A stretch of DNA of 64,000 bases from positions 18,304 through 82,303 of the forward strand of contig JAXLST010000022.1 of NCBI GenBank assembly GCA_046330435.1, written 5' to 3'. The DNA is from Ga0077560 sp046330435 (lineage in GTDB: Bacteria > Actinomycetota > Thermoleophilia > Miltoncostaeales > Miltoncostaeaceae). Position 1 is the stretch's first letter. Each line of letters begins with the position of its first letter. The notes under the pieces are model-generated. The model had not been told where the DNA came from. It did no database searches and worked only from the letters and a program-made list of their open reading frames with translations. Positions 28,306 to 35,806 of this stretch are shown in pieces. The position numbers and the translations under genes were made by a program.

Positions 28306-28995
28306 TTGACCGAACCGAAGGACACAGCCGCGACGCCCCAGGGCGAGTCCGCCGAGCCGCCCGAGGCTCCGCCGGACGAGACCGCCGGGACGCCCGAGGC
28401 GCAGCCGGGGGACGCGCCGGAGACGGCGGCGGACCCGGAGGCCGCCGGCGAGCAGCCCAGGCGCCGGTCGCTGCGCCTGCGGCGGCGGGAGGCCGGGCCG
28501 GGCGAGGACCCGCAGGAGACGGGCGTGATCGAGCGCCCGCCCGATCCCGACCAGCGCACCGGCGCCATCGCCGTGCCGGCGCCCGCCGGGGGCGGCGCCC
28601 GCCTGCGCCGCGAGCGCCGCGAGCTCATGGCCAAGCGCGAGGAGATGCTCTTCCACCTGGGCGGGCTCACGTTCGAGCTGTTCCGTGCCGGCCGCCTGGG
28701 CGAGGCCGTCGCCCGGCACCGCGCCGGGATGATCGCCGAGGTCGATGACGCCGTCCGGTTCATCGACGCGCAGCTGGAGGAGATCCAGCGGCAGAAGGGC
28801 CGTCCCGCCGGCGTCGCCGCCGGGGGCCCGGCCGAGGCCGGGGCCTGCCTGGTGTGCCGCGCGCCGTTCTACGCCGAGGCCCGGTTCTGCATGCAGTGCG
28901 GGGCGCGCTTCGCGCCGCCCCCGCCGGAGCTGCTCACCCCGGGCGGCACGCAGGTGATCCCGGTGCCGCCCCAGGCCGCGGAGGGTGCGGGATGA
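28306..28995 (+). CDS. Zinc-ribbon protein with disordered N-terminus
   Basis: A 229-residue protein starting with TTG. The first 95 residues are acidic and proline-rich, with a basic patch (RRRSLRLRRRE). A helical central region follows (about 100-165). Near the C-terminus is a four-cysteine ribbon (CLVCRAPF then CMQCGARF), a double-zinc-ribbon-like fold. It overlaps the next gene by 4 bases (ATGA), which also has a zinc ribbon, so the products may work together. Function unknown. Confidence 0.75.
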   Translation: MTEPKDTAATPQGESAEPPEAPPDETAGTPEAQPGDAPETAADPEAAGEQPRRRSLRLRRREAGPGEDPQETGVIERPPDPDQRTGAIAVPAPAGGGARLRRERRELMAKREEMLFHLGGLTFELFRAGRLGEAVARHRAGMIAEVDDAVRFIDAQLEEIQRQKGRPAGVAAGGPAEAGACLVCRAPFYAEARFCMQCGARFAPPPPELLTPGGTQVIPVPPQAAEGAG

Positions 28996-29852
28996 CCGGT
29001 CCCGGCGAACCGGCCGGCGCGCCGCAGGAGCCGGAGACCCCGAACGCCGCGGCCCCGGAGGAGGAGTCCGGGCCGCCGCGCTGCCGCGAGTGCGACGCCG
29101 TCCTGGACGATCATCAGACCTATTGCCTGGAGTGCGGCGCCCCCACCCCCCTCGCCCCCAGCCTGCGGCGGCGCGGCGGCATGGGTGCCCTGGCGGCCGG
29201 CCTGGCGGTGCTCGGCGTGGGCGCGGGTTTCCTGGGCTATGCCGTCGCGTCCGACGACGGCGGGAGCGGCCGGCCGGCGACGGTGCTGACGGCCCCGCCC
29301 CCGGTCACCACGCCGTCGACGATCGACACCACCGGCATCGGGACGGGTCCGCTGCCCCCGGACACGTCGGCCACCACCCCCACCTCCCCCGACGTCGGCA
29401 CGGGCACCGGGTTCGTCACCACCACCTCGGGCTCCACGGCGCCCGGCACGCCGCTCCCGGGTACCTCGACCGGCACGACCGACACCGGCGGGGGCCTCCC
29501 GGCGGACACCACCGGATCGCTCCCGGGCACCACGACCGACGCCACCACGTCGGCCGCCGAGCCGCCGGACACCGGGGAGCCGTCGTCGGACTGGCCCGTG
29601 GGCACCTCCGCGTGGACCGCCGTCGTCGCCTCGGCGGAGGACCCCGACGCGGCGCGCCAGCAGCGCAGCAGGGCCCGGGCGGCGGGCTTCGGCGGGGCCG
29701 GGATCCTGATCTCGGACGACCACCCCAACCTCTCGCCGGGCCTGTACGTGGTCTACATCGGCGTGTTCAGCGACCGGGGCCGCGCGGTGTCGATGGCCGA
29801 CCGCGCCCGGGCGACGTTCCGCGGCGCGTACGCCCGCTACGTGGAGTCCTAG
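28992..29852 (+). CDS. Membrane protein with zinc ribbon and SPOR-like domain
   Basis: A 286-residue protein. An N-terminal cytoplasmic zinc ribbon (CRECDAVLDDHQTYCLECG, about residues 31-49) is followed by one membrane helix (about 58-82) and a 110-residue Thr/Gly/Pro linker. A C-terminal domain of about 85 residues (WTAVVASAED..., GLYVVYIGVFSDRGRAVSMA) resembles SPOR peptidoglycan-binding domains. That would place the C-terminus outside the cell at the wall. The stop codon lies in CTAG shared with the convergent gene. Confidence 0.78.
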   Translation: MTGPGEPAGAPQEPETPNAAAPEEESGPPRCRECDAVLDDHQTYCLECGAPTPLAPSLRRRGGMGALAAGLAVLGVGAGFLGYAVASDDGGSGRPATVLTAPPPVTTPSTIDTTGIGTGPLPPDTSATTPTSPDVGTGTGFVTTTSGSTAPGTPLPGTSTGTTDTGGGLPADTTGSLPGTTTDATTSAAEPPDTGEPSSDWPVGTSAWTAVVASAEDPDAARQQRSRARAAGFGGAGILISDDHPNLSPGLYVVYIGVFSDRGRAVSMADRARATFRGAYARYVES

Positions 29853-30868
29853 CGGGGCAGCGGGACGCGGCCGCCGACGCGGGTGCGGTCGCCGGCCACG
29901 ACCAGGACCGGCCGGGCGCCGCGCACCGCGCGGCCGCGCAGCGTGAAGCGCCCGTCCGCGCCGGCCCGCCGCGATGCGGACGCGCCGGTGACCCCGGCCA
30001 GGCGCACCGGCAGACGGGCGCCGGCGGGCCCCAGGGTGCCCCGCACGACCAGCAGCCGCCCGCGGCGGCGCACGGTGACGCCCGAGGCGCGCACGGCGAC
30101 CACGTAGCGGCCGATGTCCCGCAGGACCAGGGCGCCGTCGCCGGGGTCGGCGTCCACGGTGAGCCGCACGGCTCCCCCGGCCGGGACGGGCACGGTCACG
30201 TCGCGGCCCGCCCCGCCGGCCGCGACGACGTTCACCCGGCCGGCTCCCGCCGACAGGCGCAGCGTCCCGGTGCCCGCGACCCGCACCAGCAGGCGCCGCG
30301 TGCGCGGCGGCGGCGCCGCGACGGGCGACCGGAAGGCGGCCGGGTCGCCCCGCACGGTGAGGGCCGCCGGCGGCCCGGGGTCCACCAGCGCGGCGCCGGC
30401 CGTGAACTCCCAGCCCGGCAGCGGGGCCGAGAACGGGCCGACGGCCGCGACGTCCACCAGGCCCCCCAGGGTCGCCGAGGGGTCGAGCACCAGCCGCACG
30501 CGCCGCCCCGCGACCGCCGCGACCGGCACGGCCCGCACGGTGCCCCGGGCGTCCGCGTCGACGGTCCCGAGCGGCACGGCGGCTCCGCCGCCGGCGGGCT
30601 CGGCGGACACCCCCACGGCGGCGCCGGAGCCCGACCGCACGCGCAGGAGCAGCGCCTGCGCCCCCGCCGGCACCTCCACCTCGGCGGACCGCAGGGTGGC
30701 GTTGGCCGAGAGCCGCAGGGCCGGCGTGCCGTCCGGCAGGGACACCGGCACGGGCGCGACCGGCCCGGTGGCGCTCCAGGCGGTCCCGCCGGCGAGCACG
30801 GGCCCGGGGGCGCCCGGCAGCTCGGCGGGGGCGGCGAGGTCCGCGCCGGGCAGGCCGGGCGGGACCAC
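29849..30868 (-). CDS. Secreted beta-rich protein, unknown
   Basis: At least 339 residues, rich in Val, Ala, Gly and Arg with alternating hydrophobic patterns expected for repeated beta-sandwich domains (VRLVLDPSATLGGLVDVAAVG; LTVRGDPAAF; LLVVRGTLGPAGARL). The GTG at 30868 is the first standard start, but the open frame continues upstream with a good signal peptide (LVIIAAALLAAPAAALPA) that would need a CTG at 30934 as start. I therefore think it is exported and that 30868 truncates it. No enzymatic motif is seen. Confidence 0.6.
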   Translation of the reverse strand: MVPPGLPGADLAAPAELPGAPGPVLAGGTAWSATGPVAPVPVSLPDGTPALRLSANATLRSAEVEVPAGAQALLLRVRSGSGAAVGVSAEPAGGGAAVPLGTVDADARGTVRAVPVAAVAGRRVRLVLDPSATLGGLVDVAAVGPFSAPLPGWEFTAGAALVDPGPPAALTVRGDPAAFRSPVAAPPPRTRRLLVRVAGTGTLRLSAGAGRVNVVAAGGAGRDVTVPVPAGGAVRLTVDADPGDGALVLRDIGRYVVAVRASGVTVRRRGRLLVVRGTLGPAGARLPVRLAGVTGASASRRAGADGRFTLRGRAVRGARPVLVVAGDRTRVGGRVPLPR

Positions 30869-30955
30869 CGCCGGGAGCGCGGCGGCGGGGGCGGCGAGGA
30901 GGGCGGCCGCGATGATGACGAGGGGCGTGTGCAGGCTGCGGGCCGGGGCGGTGGA

Positions 30956-30961
30956 TAGTGT
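30956..30961 (+). promoter_or_regulatory. -10 box, probably leaderless transcript
   Basis: TAGTGT ends 8 bases before the ATG at 30970. This favours that start over the GTG at 30958. Confidence 0.4.
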
Positions 30962-30969
30962 GCCCGGCG

Positions 30970-32916
30970 ATGATAGGCGCGGCGACGGCAGGGCGGCGGC
31001 GGGGCGTGGTCGGCGTCGACGTCGGCGGCACCTTCACCGACGCGGCGCTGGTCGTGGACGGCCGGCTGTTCACGGCCAAGGTCCCCACGCGCCCGGACGA
31101 CCAGAGCGCGGGCGTGGTGGACGCCGTCGCCCGCGTGCTCGCGTCGGCCGGCATGGCCGCGGACGGGCTCGGCCGGTTCGCCCACGGGATGACGGTGGGC
31201 ACGAACGCCCTGCTGGAGGACCGGCTGGCGCCCGCGGCGATGGTCGCCACGGAGGGGTTCGGCGACCTGCTGGAGCTGCGGCGCCAGGACCGGGCCCACC
31301 TCTACCGCCTGGAGGCCCACCATCCCCCGCCGGTGATCCCGCACGAGCGCGTCGCGGAGGTGCGGGAGCGCTGCGGCCCGGAGGGCGTGGTGGTGCCGCT
31401 GGACGCCGCCTCCCTGGAGGCCGCCGTCGCGCGGGTGGCGGCGATGGACGTGCGTGCCGTGGCCGTGTGCCTGCTGTTCTCGTTCGCGCATCCCGAGCAC
31501 GAGCGGGCCGTGGGCGAGGCCCTGCGCGCCGCGCTGCCCGGCGTGCACGTGAGCTGCTCCAGCGACGTGCTCCCCGAGATCCGGGAGTACGAGCGGGCGT
31601 CGACGACGGCGGTGGACGCGGCCCTCACCCCCGTGCTGCGCGGCTACCTGCACCGGCTGGGGGTGCGCGCCGCCGAGGCCGGCCTGCCCGAGCCGGAGAT
31701 CATGCAGAGCAGCGGCGGCCTCATCGACCTGGGGGGCGCCGCCGACCACGCCAGCCGCACCGTGCTGAGCGGCCCGGCGGGCGGGGCGATGGGCGCCGCC
31801 GGCATCGCGGCGTCCGCCGGGATCCCGCTGGCCCTCACGTTCGACATGGGCGGGACGTCCTGCGACGTCGCGCTCATCCGCGACGGCGCACCGGGGCGCA
31901 CCGGGGGCACGGTCATCAACGGCCGCCCGCTCCACCTGCCGATGCTCGACGTGGAGACCGTCTCGGCCGGCGGCGGCAGCATCGCCTGGGCGGACAGCGG
32001 CGGCGCGCTGCGCGTGGGCCCGCGGTCGGCGGGGGCTCGGCCCGGGCCGGCGGCCTACGGCCTGGGCGGCACCGAGCCCACGGTCACCGACGCGAACGTC
32101 GTGCTGGGGCGGCTGGAGGGCGCGGGCGAGCTGGGCGGCGCGATCACCCTCGACCCCGGCCGGGCCCGGGCGGCGGTGGCGGACCTCGCGGAGCGGCTGG
32201 GCCTGGACGTCCCCGCCTGCGCGCGGGGGATCATCCGCGTCGCCAACCAGGAGATGGCCCGCGCGCTGCGGCTGGTGAGCGTGGAGCGCGGCATCGACCC
32301 GCGGGGCGGCACCGTGATCGCCTTCGGCGGCGCGGGGCCCATGCACGCATGCGAGGTGGCCGAGGAGATCGGCGCCGCCCGGGTGCTCGCGCCGGCCGCC
32401 GCCGGGGTGCTGGCGGCCCTGGGCCTCGTGACGGCCGGCGAGCGCCGCGACCGCACCCGCACCGTCCTGGTGCCGCTCGCCGACGCCGGGCGGCTCCGGG
32501 CGCCGCTGGACGAGCTGGTCGCCGCCGCCGTGGCGGAGCTGCCGGGGGCGGTGGTCACCGTGGCCGCGGACTGCCGCTACACCGGGCAGCGGCACGCCCT
32601 CACCGTCGACTGGCCCGGGGCCGGCGCGGATCCCGCGCGCCTCGCCGGGGCGTTCCACGAGGCGCACCGCCGCCGCTACGGCGACGCCGCGCCCGGGCAT
32701 CCGGTGGAGGTCATCACGCTGCGGGTCGCGGCCGAACGGCCCGGTACCCCGCCCCCGCCCCCCGGACCGCCGGAGGGCGCGCCGGTGCACGGCCCGGCCG
32801 CGATCGTGATGGACGGGGCGACCTGCTGGCTGCCGGCGGGGTGGACCGCGGTGCGCGACGCCGCGGGGTCGGTGGACGCCCGCCGCGACGGGACGGAGGG
32901 CGCATGGACCCCGTGA
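30970..32916 (+). CDS. hyuA: Hydantoinase/5-oxoprolinase subunit A
   Basis: A 648-residue ATP-dependent hydantoinase/oxoprolinase A-type subunit, which opens cyclic amides such as N-methylhydantoin or 5-oxoproline. It has the N-terminal ATPase motif GVDVGGTFTDAAL, HGMTVGTNALLE, the LSGPAGGAMGAA region and FDMGGTSCDVALI. It overlaps subunit B by 13 bases. The same family includes acetone and acetophenone carboxylases, so the substrate is uncertain. Confidence 0.92.
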   Translation: MIGAATAGRRRGVVGVDVGGTFTDAALVVDGRLFTAKVPTRPDDQSAGVVDAVARVLASAGMAADGLGRFAHGMTVGTNALLEDRLAPAAMVATEGFGDLLELRRQDRAHLYRLEAHHPPPVIPHERVAEVRERCGPEGVVVPLDAASLEAAVARVAAMDVRAVAVCLLFSFAHPEHERAVGEALRAALPGVHVSCSSDVLPEIREYERASTTAVDAALTPVLRGYLHRLGVRAAEAGLPEPEIMQSSGGLIDLGGAADHASRTVLSGPAGGAMGAAGIAASAGIPLALTFDMGGTSCDVALIRDGAPGRTGGTVINGRPLHLPMLDVETVSAGGGSIAWADSGGALRVGPRSAGARPGPAAYGLGGTEPTVTDANVVLGRLEGAGELGGAITLDPGRARAAVADLAERLGLDVPACARGIIRVANQEMARALRLVSVERGIDPRGGTVIAFGGAGPMHACEVAEEIGAARVLAPAAAGVLAALGLVTAGERRDRTRTVLVPLADAGRLRAPLDELVAAAVAELPGAVVTVAADCRYTGQRHALTVDWPGAGADPARLAGAFHEAHRRRYGDAAPGHPVEVITLRVAAERPGTPPPPPGPPEGAPVHGPAAIVMDGATCWLPAGWTAVRDAAGSVDARRDGTEGAWTP

Positions 32917-34427
32917 GCCTGCGCGTGATGGCGAACGCCCTGCGGGCGGTCGCCGAGGAGATGGAGGCCGCCATGGTGCGGGCCGCCCACTCCCCCAACA
33001 TCACCGAACGGCGCGACTGCAGCACCGCCCTGTTCGACGCCGGGGGGCGGATGGTCGTGCAGTCGGCGTCCATCCCGGTGCACCTGGGCGCGATGCCCGA
33101 GGCCGTCGCCGCCGTGATCGCGCGCGGCGCCGCCGCTCCCGAGGTGTGGGTGGTCAACGACCCGTACCGCGGCGGCACCCACCTGCCGGACCTCACGCTG
33201 GTGAGCCCGGTCGTGCTGGGCGGCGCGGTCGCCGGCTACGCGGTCACCCGCGCCCACCACGCCGACGTGGGCGGCATGAGCCCGGGCTCCATGCCGGCGG
33301 GGTCGCGCGAGCTGGTGCAGGAGGGCCTGGTGCTGCCGCCCGTGCGCCTGGTGGGACCGGACGGCCGGCCCACGGACGTGCTGGCGGTCATCCTGGCCAA
33401 CTCCCGCACGCCCGCCGAGCGCGAGGGCGACCTGCGCGCGCAGCTGGCCGCCCACCGGCTGGCCCAGGCCCGGATGGAGGAGGTGGCCGCGCGCCACTCC
33501 CCGGCCACCGTCGCCGAGGCGATGTCCGAGCTGCTGGCGTACGCGGAGCGCCGCACCCGGGCGGAGATCGCGCGGATGCCCGACGGGCGGTACACCGCCG
33601 AGGAGTTCATGGAGGGCGACGGCGTCACGGATGCCCCACTGGCGATCCGCGTGGCGGTGGAGATCGCCGGCGACCGGATGCGCGTGGACTTCGGCGGCAC
33701 CGACCCCGCCGGCCCGGGCAACTGCAACTGCCCCATCGCGGTGACCCGCAGCGCCGTCTACTTCGTGGTGCGCTGCGCCACCGACCCGGACATCCCGGCG
33801 TCCGCCGGGGCGTTCGCGCCGGTGGAGGTCGTCGCGCCCGAGGGCAGCCTGGTGAACGCCTCCGCGCCGTCGGCGGTGGCCGGGGGCAACGTCGAGACCA
33901 GCAGCCGCATCGTGGACGCGGTGTTCGCGGCCCTGGGCCGGGTGCTGCCGCTGCCGGCGCAGGGCCAGGGCACCATGAACAACCTCACCCTCGGCGGCGC
34001 CGGGTTCACCTACTACGAGACCCTCGGGGGCGGCCAGGGCGCCTCCCCGGACGCCGACGGGCCGTCGGCGGTGCACGTGGCGATGAGCAACACCCTCAAC
34101 ACGCCCGTCGAGGTCCTCGAGATCGCCTACCCCCTGCGGGTGGAGGCGTACCGGGTGCGCCGCGGCTCCGGCGGCGCCGGCGCGCACCGGGGCGGGGTCG
34201 GCGTGGAGCGCCGCCTGCGGGCGCTGGCCGGCATGGAGGCCTCGGTGATCGCCGAACGCCGGGCGTCCGGCCCGCGCGGCGCCGCCGGGGGCGCGGACGG
34301 GGCCCCGGGCCGCACCACCGTCAACGGCGCGCCGGTGCCGGCGAAGTGGCGCGGCAGGCTGTCCGCCGGCGACGTCCTCTCCATCGAGACGCCGGGCGGC
34401 GGCGGCTGGGGCGTCCCCCCGGAATGA
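32904..34427 (+). CDS. hyuB: Hydantoinase/5-oxoprolinase subunit B
   Basis: A 507-residue HyuB-family subunit. Recognisable regions are SPNITERRDCSTALFD, VNDPYRGGTHLPDLTL, AHHADVGGMSPGSMP, VDFGGTDPAGPGNCN and the C-terminal IETPGGGGWG. It is translated as a unit with HyuA and together they form the catalytic complex. A strong hairpin lies just beyond its stop codon. Confidence 0.93.
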   Translation: MDPVSLRVMANALRAVAEEMEAAMVRAAHSPNITERRDCSTALFDAGGRMVVQSASIPVHLGAMPEAVAAVIARGAAAPEVWVVNDPYRGGTHLPDLTLVSPVVLGGAVAGYAVTRAHHADVGGMSPGSMPAGSRELVQEGLVLPPVRLVGPDGRPTDVLAVILANSRTPAEREGDLRAQLAAHRLAQARMEEVAARHSPATVAEAMSELLAYAERRTRAEIARMPDGRYTAEEFMEGDGVTDAPLAIRVAVEIAGDRMRVDFGGTDPAGPGNCNCPIAVTRSAVYFVVRCATDPDIPASAGAFAPVEVVAPEGSLVNASAPSAVAGGNVETSSRIVDAVFAALGRVLPLPAQGQGTMNNLTLGGAGFTYYETLGGGQGASPDADGPSAVHVAMSNTLNTPVEVLEIAYPLRVEAYRVRRGSGGAGAHRGGVGVERRLRALAGMEASVIAERRASGPRGAAGGADGAPGRTTVNGAPVPAKWRGRLSAGDVLSIETPGGGGWGVPPE

Positions 34428-34431
34428 CGAC

Positions 34432-34461
34432 GGGCGCCCGGCGTGCACGCGCCGGGCGCCC
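34432..34461. terminator. Hairpin after hyuB
   Basis: A perfect 12-bp GC-only stem (34432-34443 with 34450-34461) and 6-base loop starts 5 bases after the hyuB stop, in the gap before the convergent cysteine-rich gene. No T-run follows on either side. Confidence 0.55.
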
Positions 34462-34553
34462 ATCGCGGTCCCGGTGCGCCGCGGCCCCTTGGGTCGGGTT
34501 CCCCGCCGGGCGCTCCCGGGTGGCTGCGCGCCCCGCAGACGGGGGCGCGCGAT

Positions 34554-34862
34554 CTACGCGGCCCTGAGCCCCGGGCCGACCTCGGTCCAGATGCTGTGCC
34601 CGCAGGCGTGGCAGTGCGCGTGCCCGCGGTCGCCCTCGCGGCGGACGCCGTCGCAGTGCACCCATGCGCCGCAGCGGCCGTCCTCCTCCCAGGTGGACGC
34701 CCCGCACCCCATGCAGCTGTCGGGCAGGTAGCGGGCGCTGGTGACCTTCACGGACTCCCAGCAGTAGCGGCATGCGTAGACGCGCTTGTGGCTCAGTCGC
34801 ACGCGGTGCGCTGCCGACCGGGACTCGGTGGCGGCGGCCCGGGCGGGATACAGCGTTGCCAT
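34554..34862 (-). CDS. Small cysteine-rich zinc-ribbon protein
   Basis: A 102-residue protein with three CxxC-type pairs (YACRYCWES, DSCMGCGAS, HCHACGH) and further Cys/His residues, enough for two zinc ribbons. A strong ribosome site (GGGGGAGGG) precedes the ATG at 34862. Likely a nucleic-acid- or protein-binding zinc protein; no family is recognised. It stands alone between a hairpin and a 135-base gap in which I see no other gene. Confidence 0.75.
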   Translation of the reverse strand: MATLYPARAAATESRSAAHRVRLSHKRVYACRYCWESVKVTSARYLPDSCMGCGASTWEEDGRCGAWVHCDGVRREGDRGHAHCHACGHSIWTEVGPGLRAA

Positions 34863-34997
34863 GTCTCACCCTCCCCCTGTGCGTTCGTGCGGATCAGCAC
34901 GAACGTTGGAGGAAAGGGTAGCGGCCGTCTCAGCACATCCGCAAGCGGGGAAAACGGTTTCACGCGCCGGAAGGGCGCCGAAACCTCCCCGGAACGG

Positions 34998-35738
34998 TTA
35001 GCCGTTGGCCAGGTCGAGGCCCACGAGGACCACGACGTTGACCTGGTCGCCCCCGACCTGGTCGGCGGAGAAGCCCTCGAGGGGCGTCACCTTCAGCGGC
35101 TTGATGCCCAGGTCGCGGGCCACGTTGCACGCCGCGTTGCGGTCCTTCTGGGCCACGTACTGGACGACGGTGGTCTGCAGGTCGCTGCGCCCGTCCGGCG
35201 GGTTGTCGACCTTGCCGATGGTGTAGCCCTTGATGGAGATCTCCGGCTGCACCGTGGTGCGCGCCGCGCCCGACACGCCGGACGCGTTGAAGATCGAGAC
35301 GGTGGTGAGCGCGTTGTCGTCCAGCGGCGCCACGTTCTTGCAGAGGTTCGGGTCGGCCGCCGGCTGGGACGTGGTCTTGCCGGTGGTGGTGCCCGGCGTG
35401 GTCACGCCCGGCGTACCGGCCGAGTCACCGCCGCCGGAGTCGCGCAGGAACAGCGCCCAGGCGCCGGCCGCCAGCACGACGACGGCCACGACCGCGGTGA
35501 TCGCGACCACCGGGGTGCGGCCGCCCGCGCCGGTGCGGCCGGATGAGGTCGTCACCCGCTGCTGGAGCTCCTGCAGGCGCTGCAGGGGTGCGTCGGCCGC
35601 CGCGGCGCCCGCTCCGGCCAGGCGGTCCTCCAGGCGGCGGATCGCACGCGAGTGGCGGATGCTCTGGACGATGAGCCCGACGCCGAGGAACACTCCGATG
35701 ACGGCGAGTGCCGGCGTGACGAGGTCGACCCATTCCAT
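34998..35738 (-). CDS. Membrane protein with LytR C-terminal-like domain
   Basis: A 246-residue protein with an N-terminal membrane helix (about residues 8-26), a cytoplasmic helical segment (RRLEDRLAGAGA...LQRLQELQQR), a second helix (about 76-98), a Thr/Pro/Gly linker and a C-terminal LytR_C-type domain (VSIFNASGVSGAARTT, VVQYVAQKDRNAACNVARDLG, VNVVVLVGLDL). It probably acts at the cell envelope. A TAGCCT box at 35753-35748, 9 bases before the ATG, suggests its own leaderless promoter downstream of rel. Confidence 0.82.
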   Translation of the reverse strand: MEWVDLVTPALAVIGVFLGVGLIVQSIRHSRAIRRLEDRLAGAGAAAADAPLQRLQELQQRVTTSSGRTGAGGRTPVVAITAVVAVVVLAAGAWALFLRDSGGGDSAGTPGVTTPGTTTGKTTSQPAADPNLCKNVAPLDDNALTTVSIFNASGVSGAARTTVQPEISIKGYTIGKVDNPPDGRSDLQTTVVQYVAQKDRNAACNVARDLGIKPLKVTPLEGFSADQVGGDQVNVVVLVGLDLANG

Positions 35739-35747
35739 CGGCGCGCG

Positions 35748-35753
35748 AGGCTA
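35748..35753 (-). promoter_or_regulatory. -10 box, probably leaderless transcript
   Basis: TAGCCT (35753-35748) ends 9 bases before the ATG at 35738 of the LytR_C-like gene. Confidence 0.4.
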
Positions 35754-35806
35754 TCAGCCGGCCCGGCGGGCGGCGGACGGCGGGGTTGCGGAAAGCATGT
35801 CCGTGT

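Noticed and set aside
29849..29852. Convergent genes sharing the CTAG stop palindrome
   Set aside because: A neat overlap but expected occasionally in compact genomes; no functional meaning inferred.
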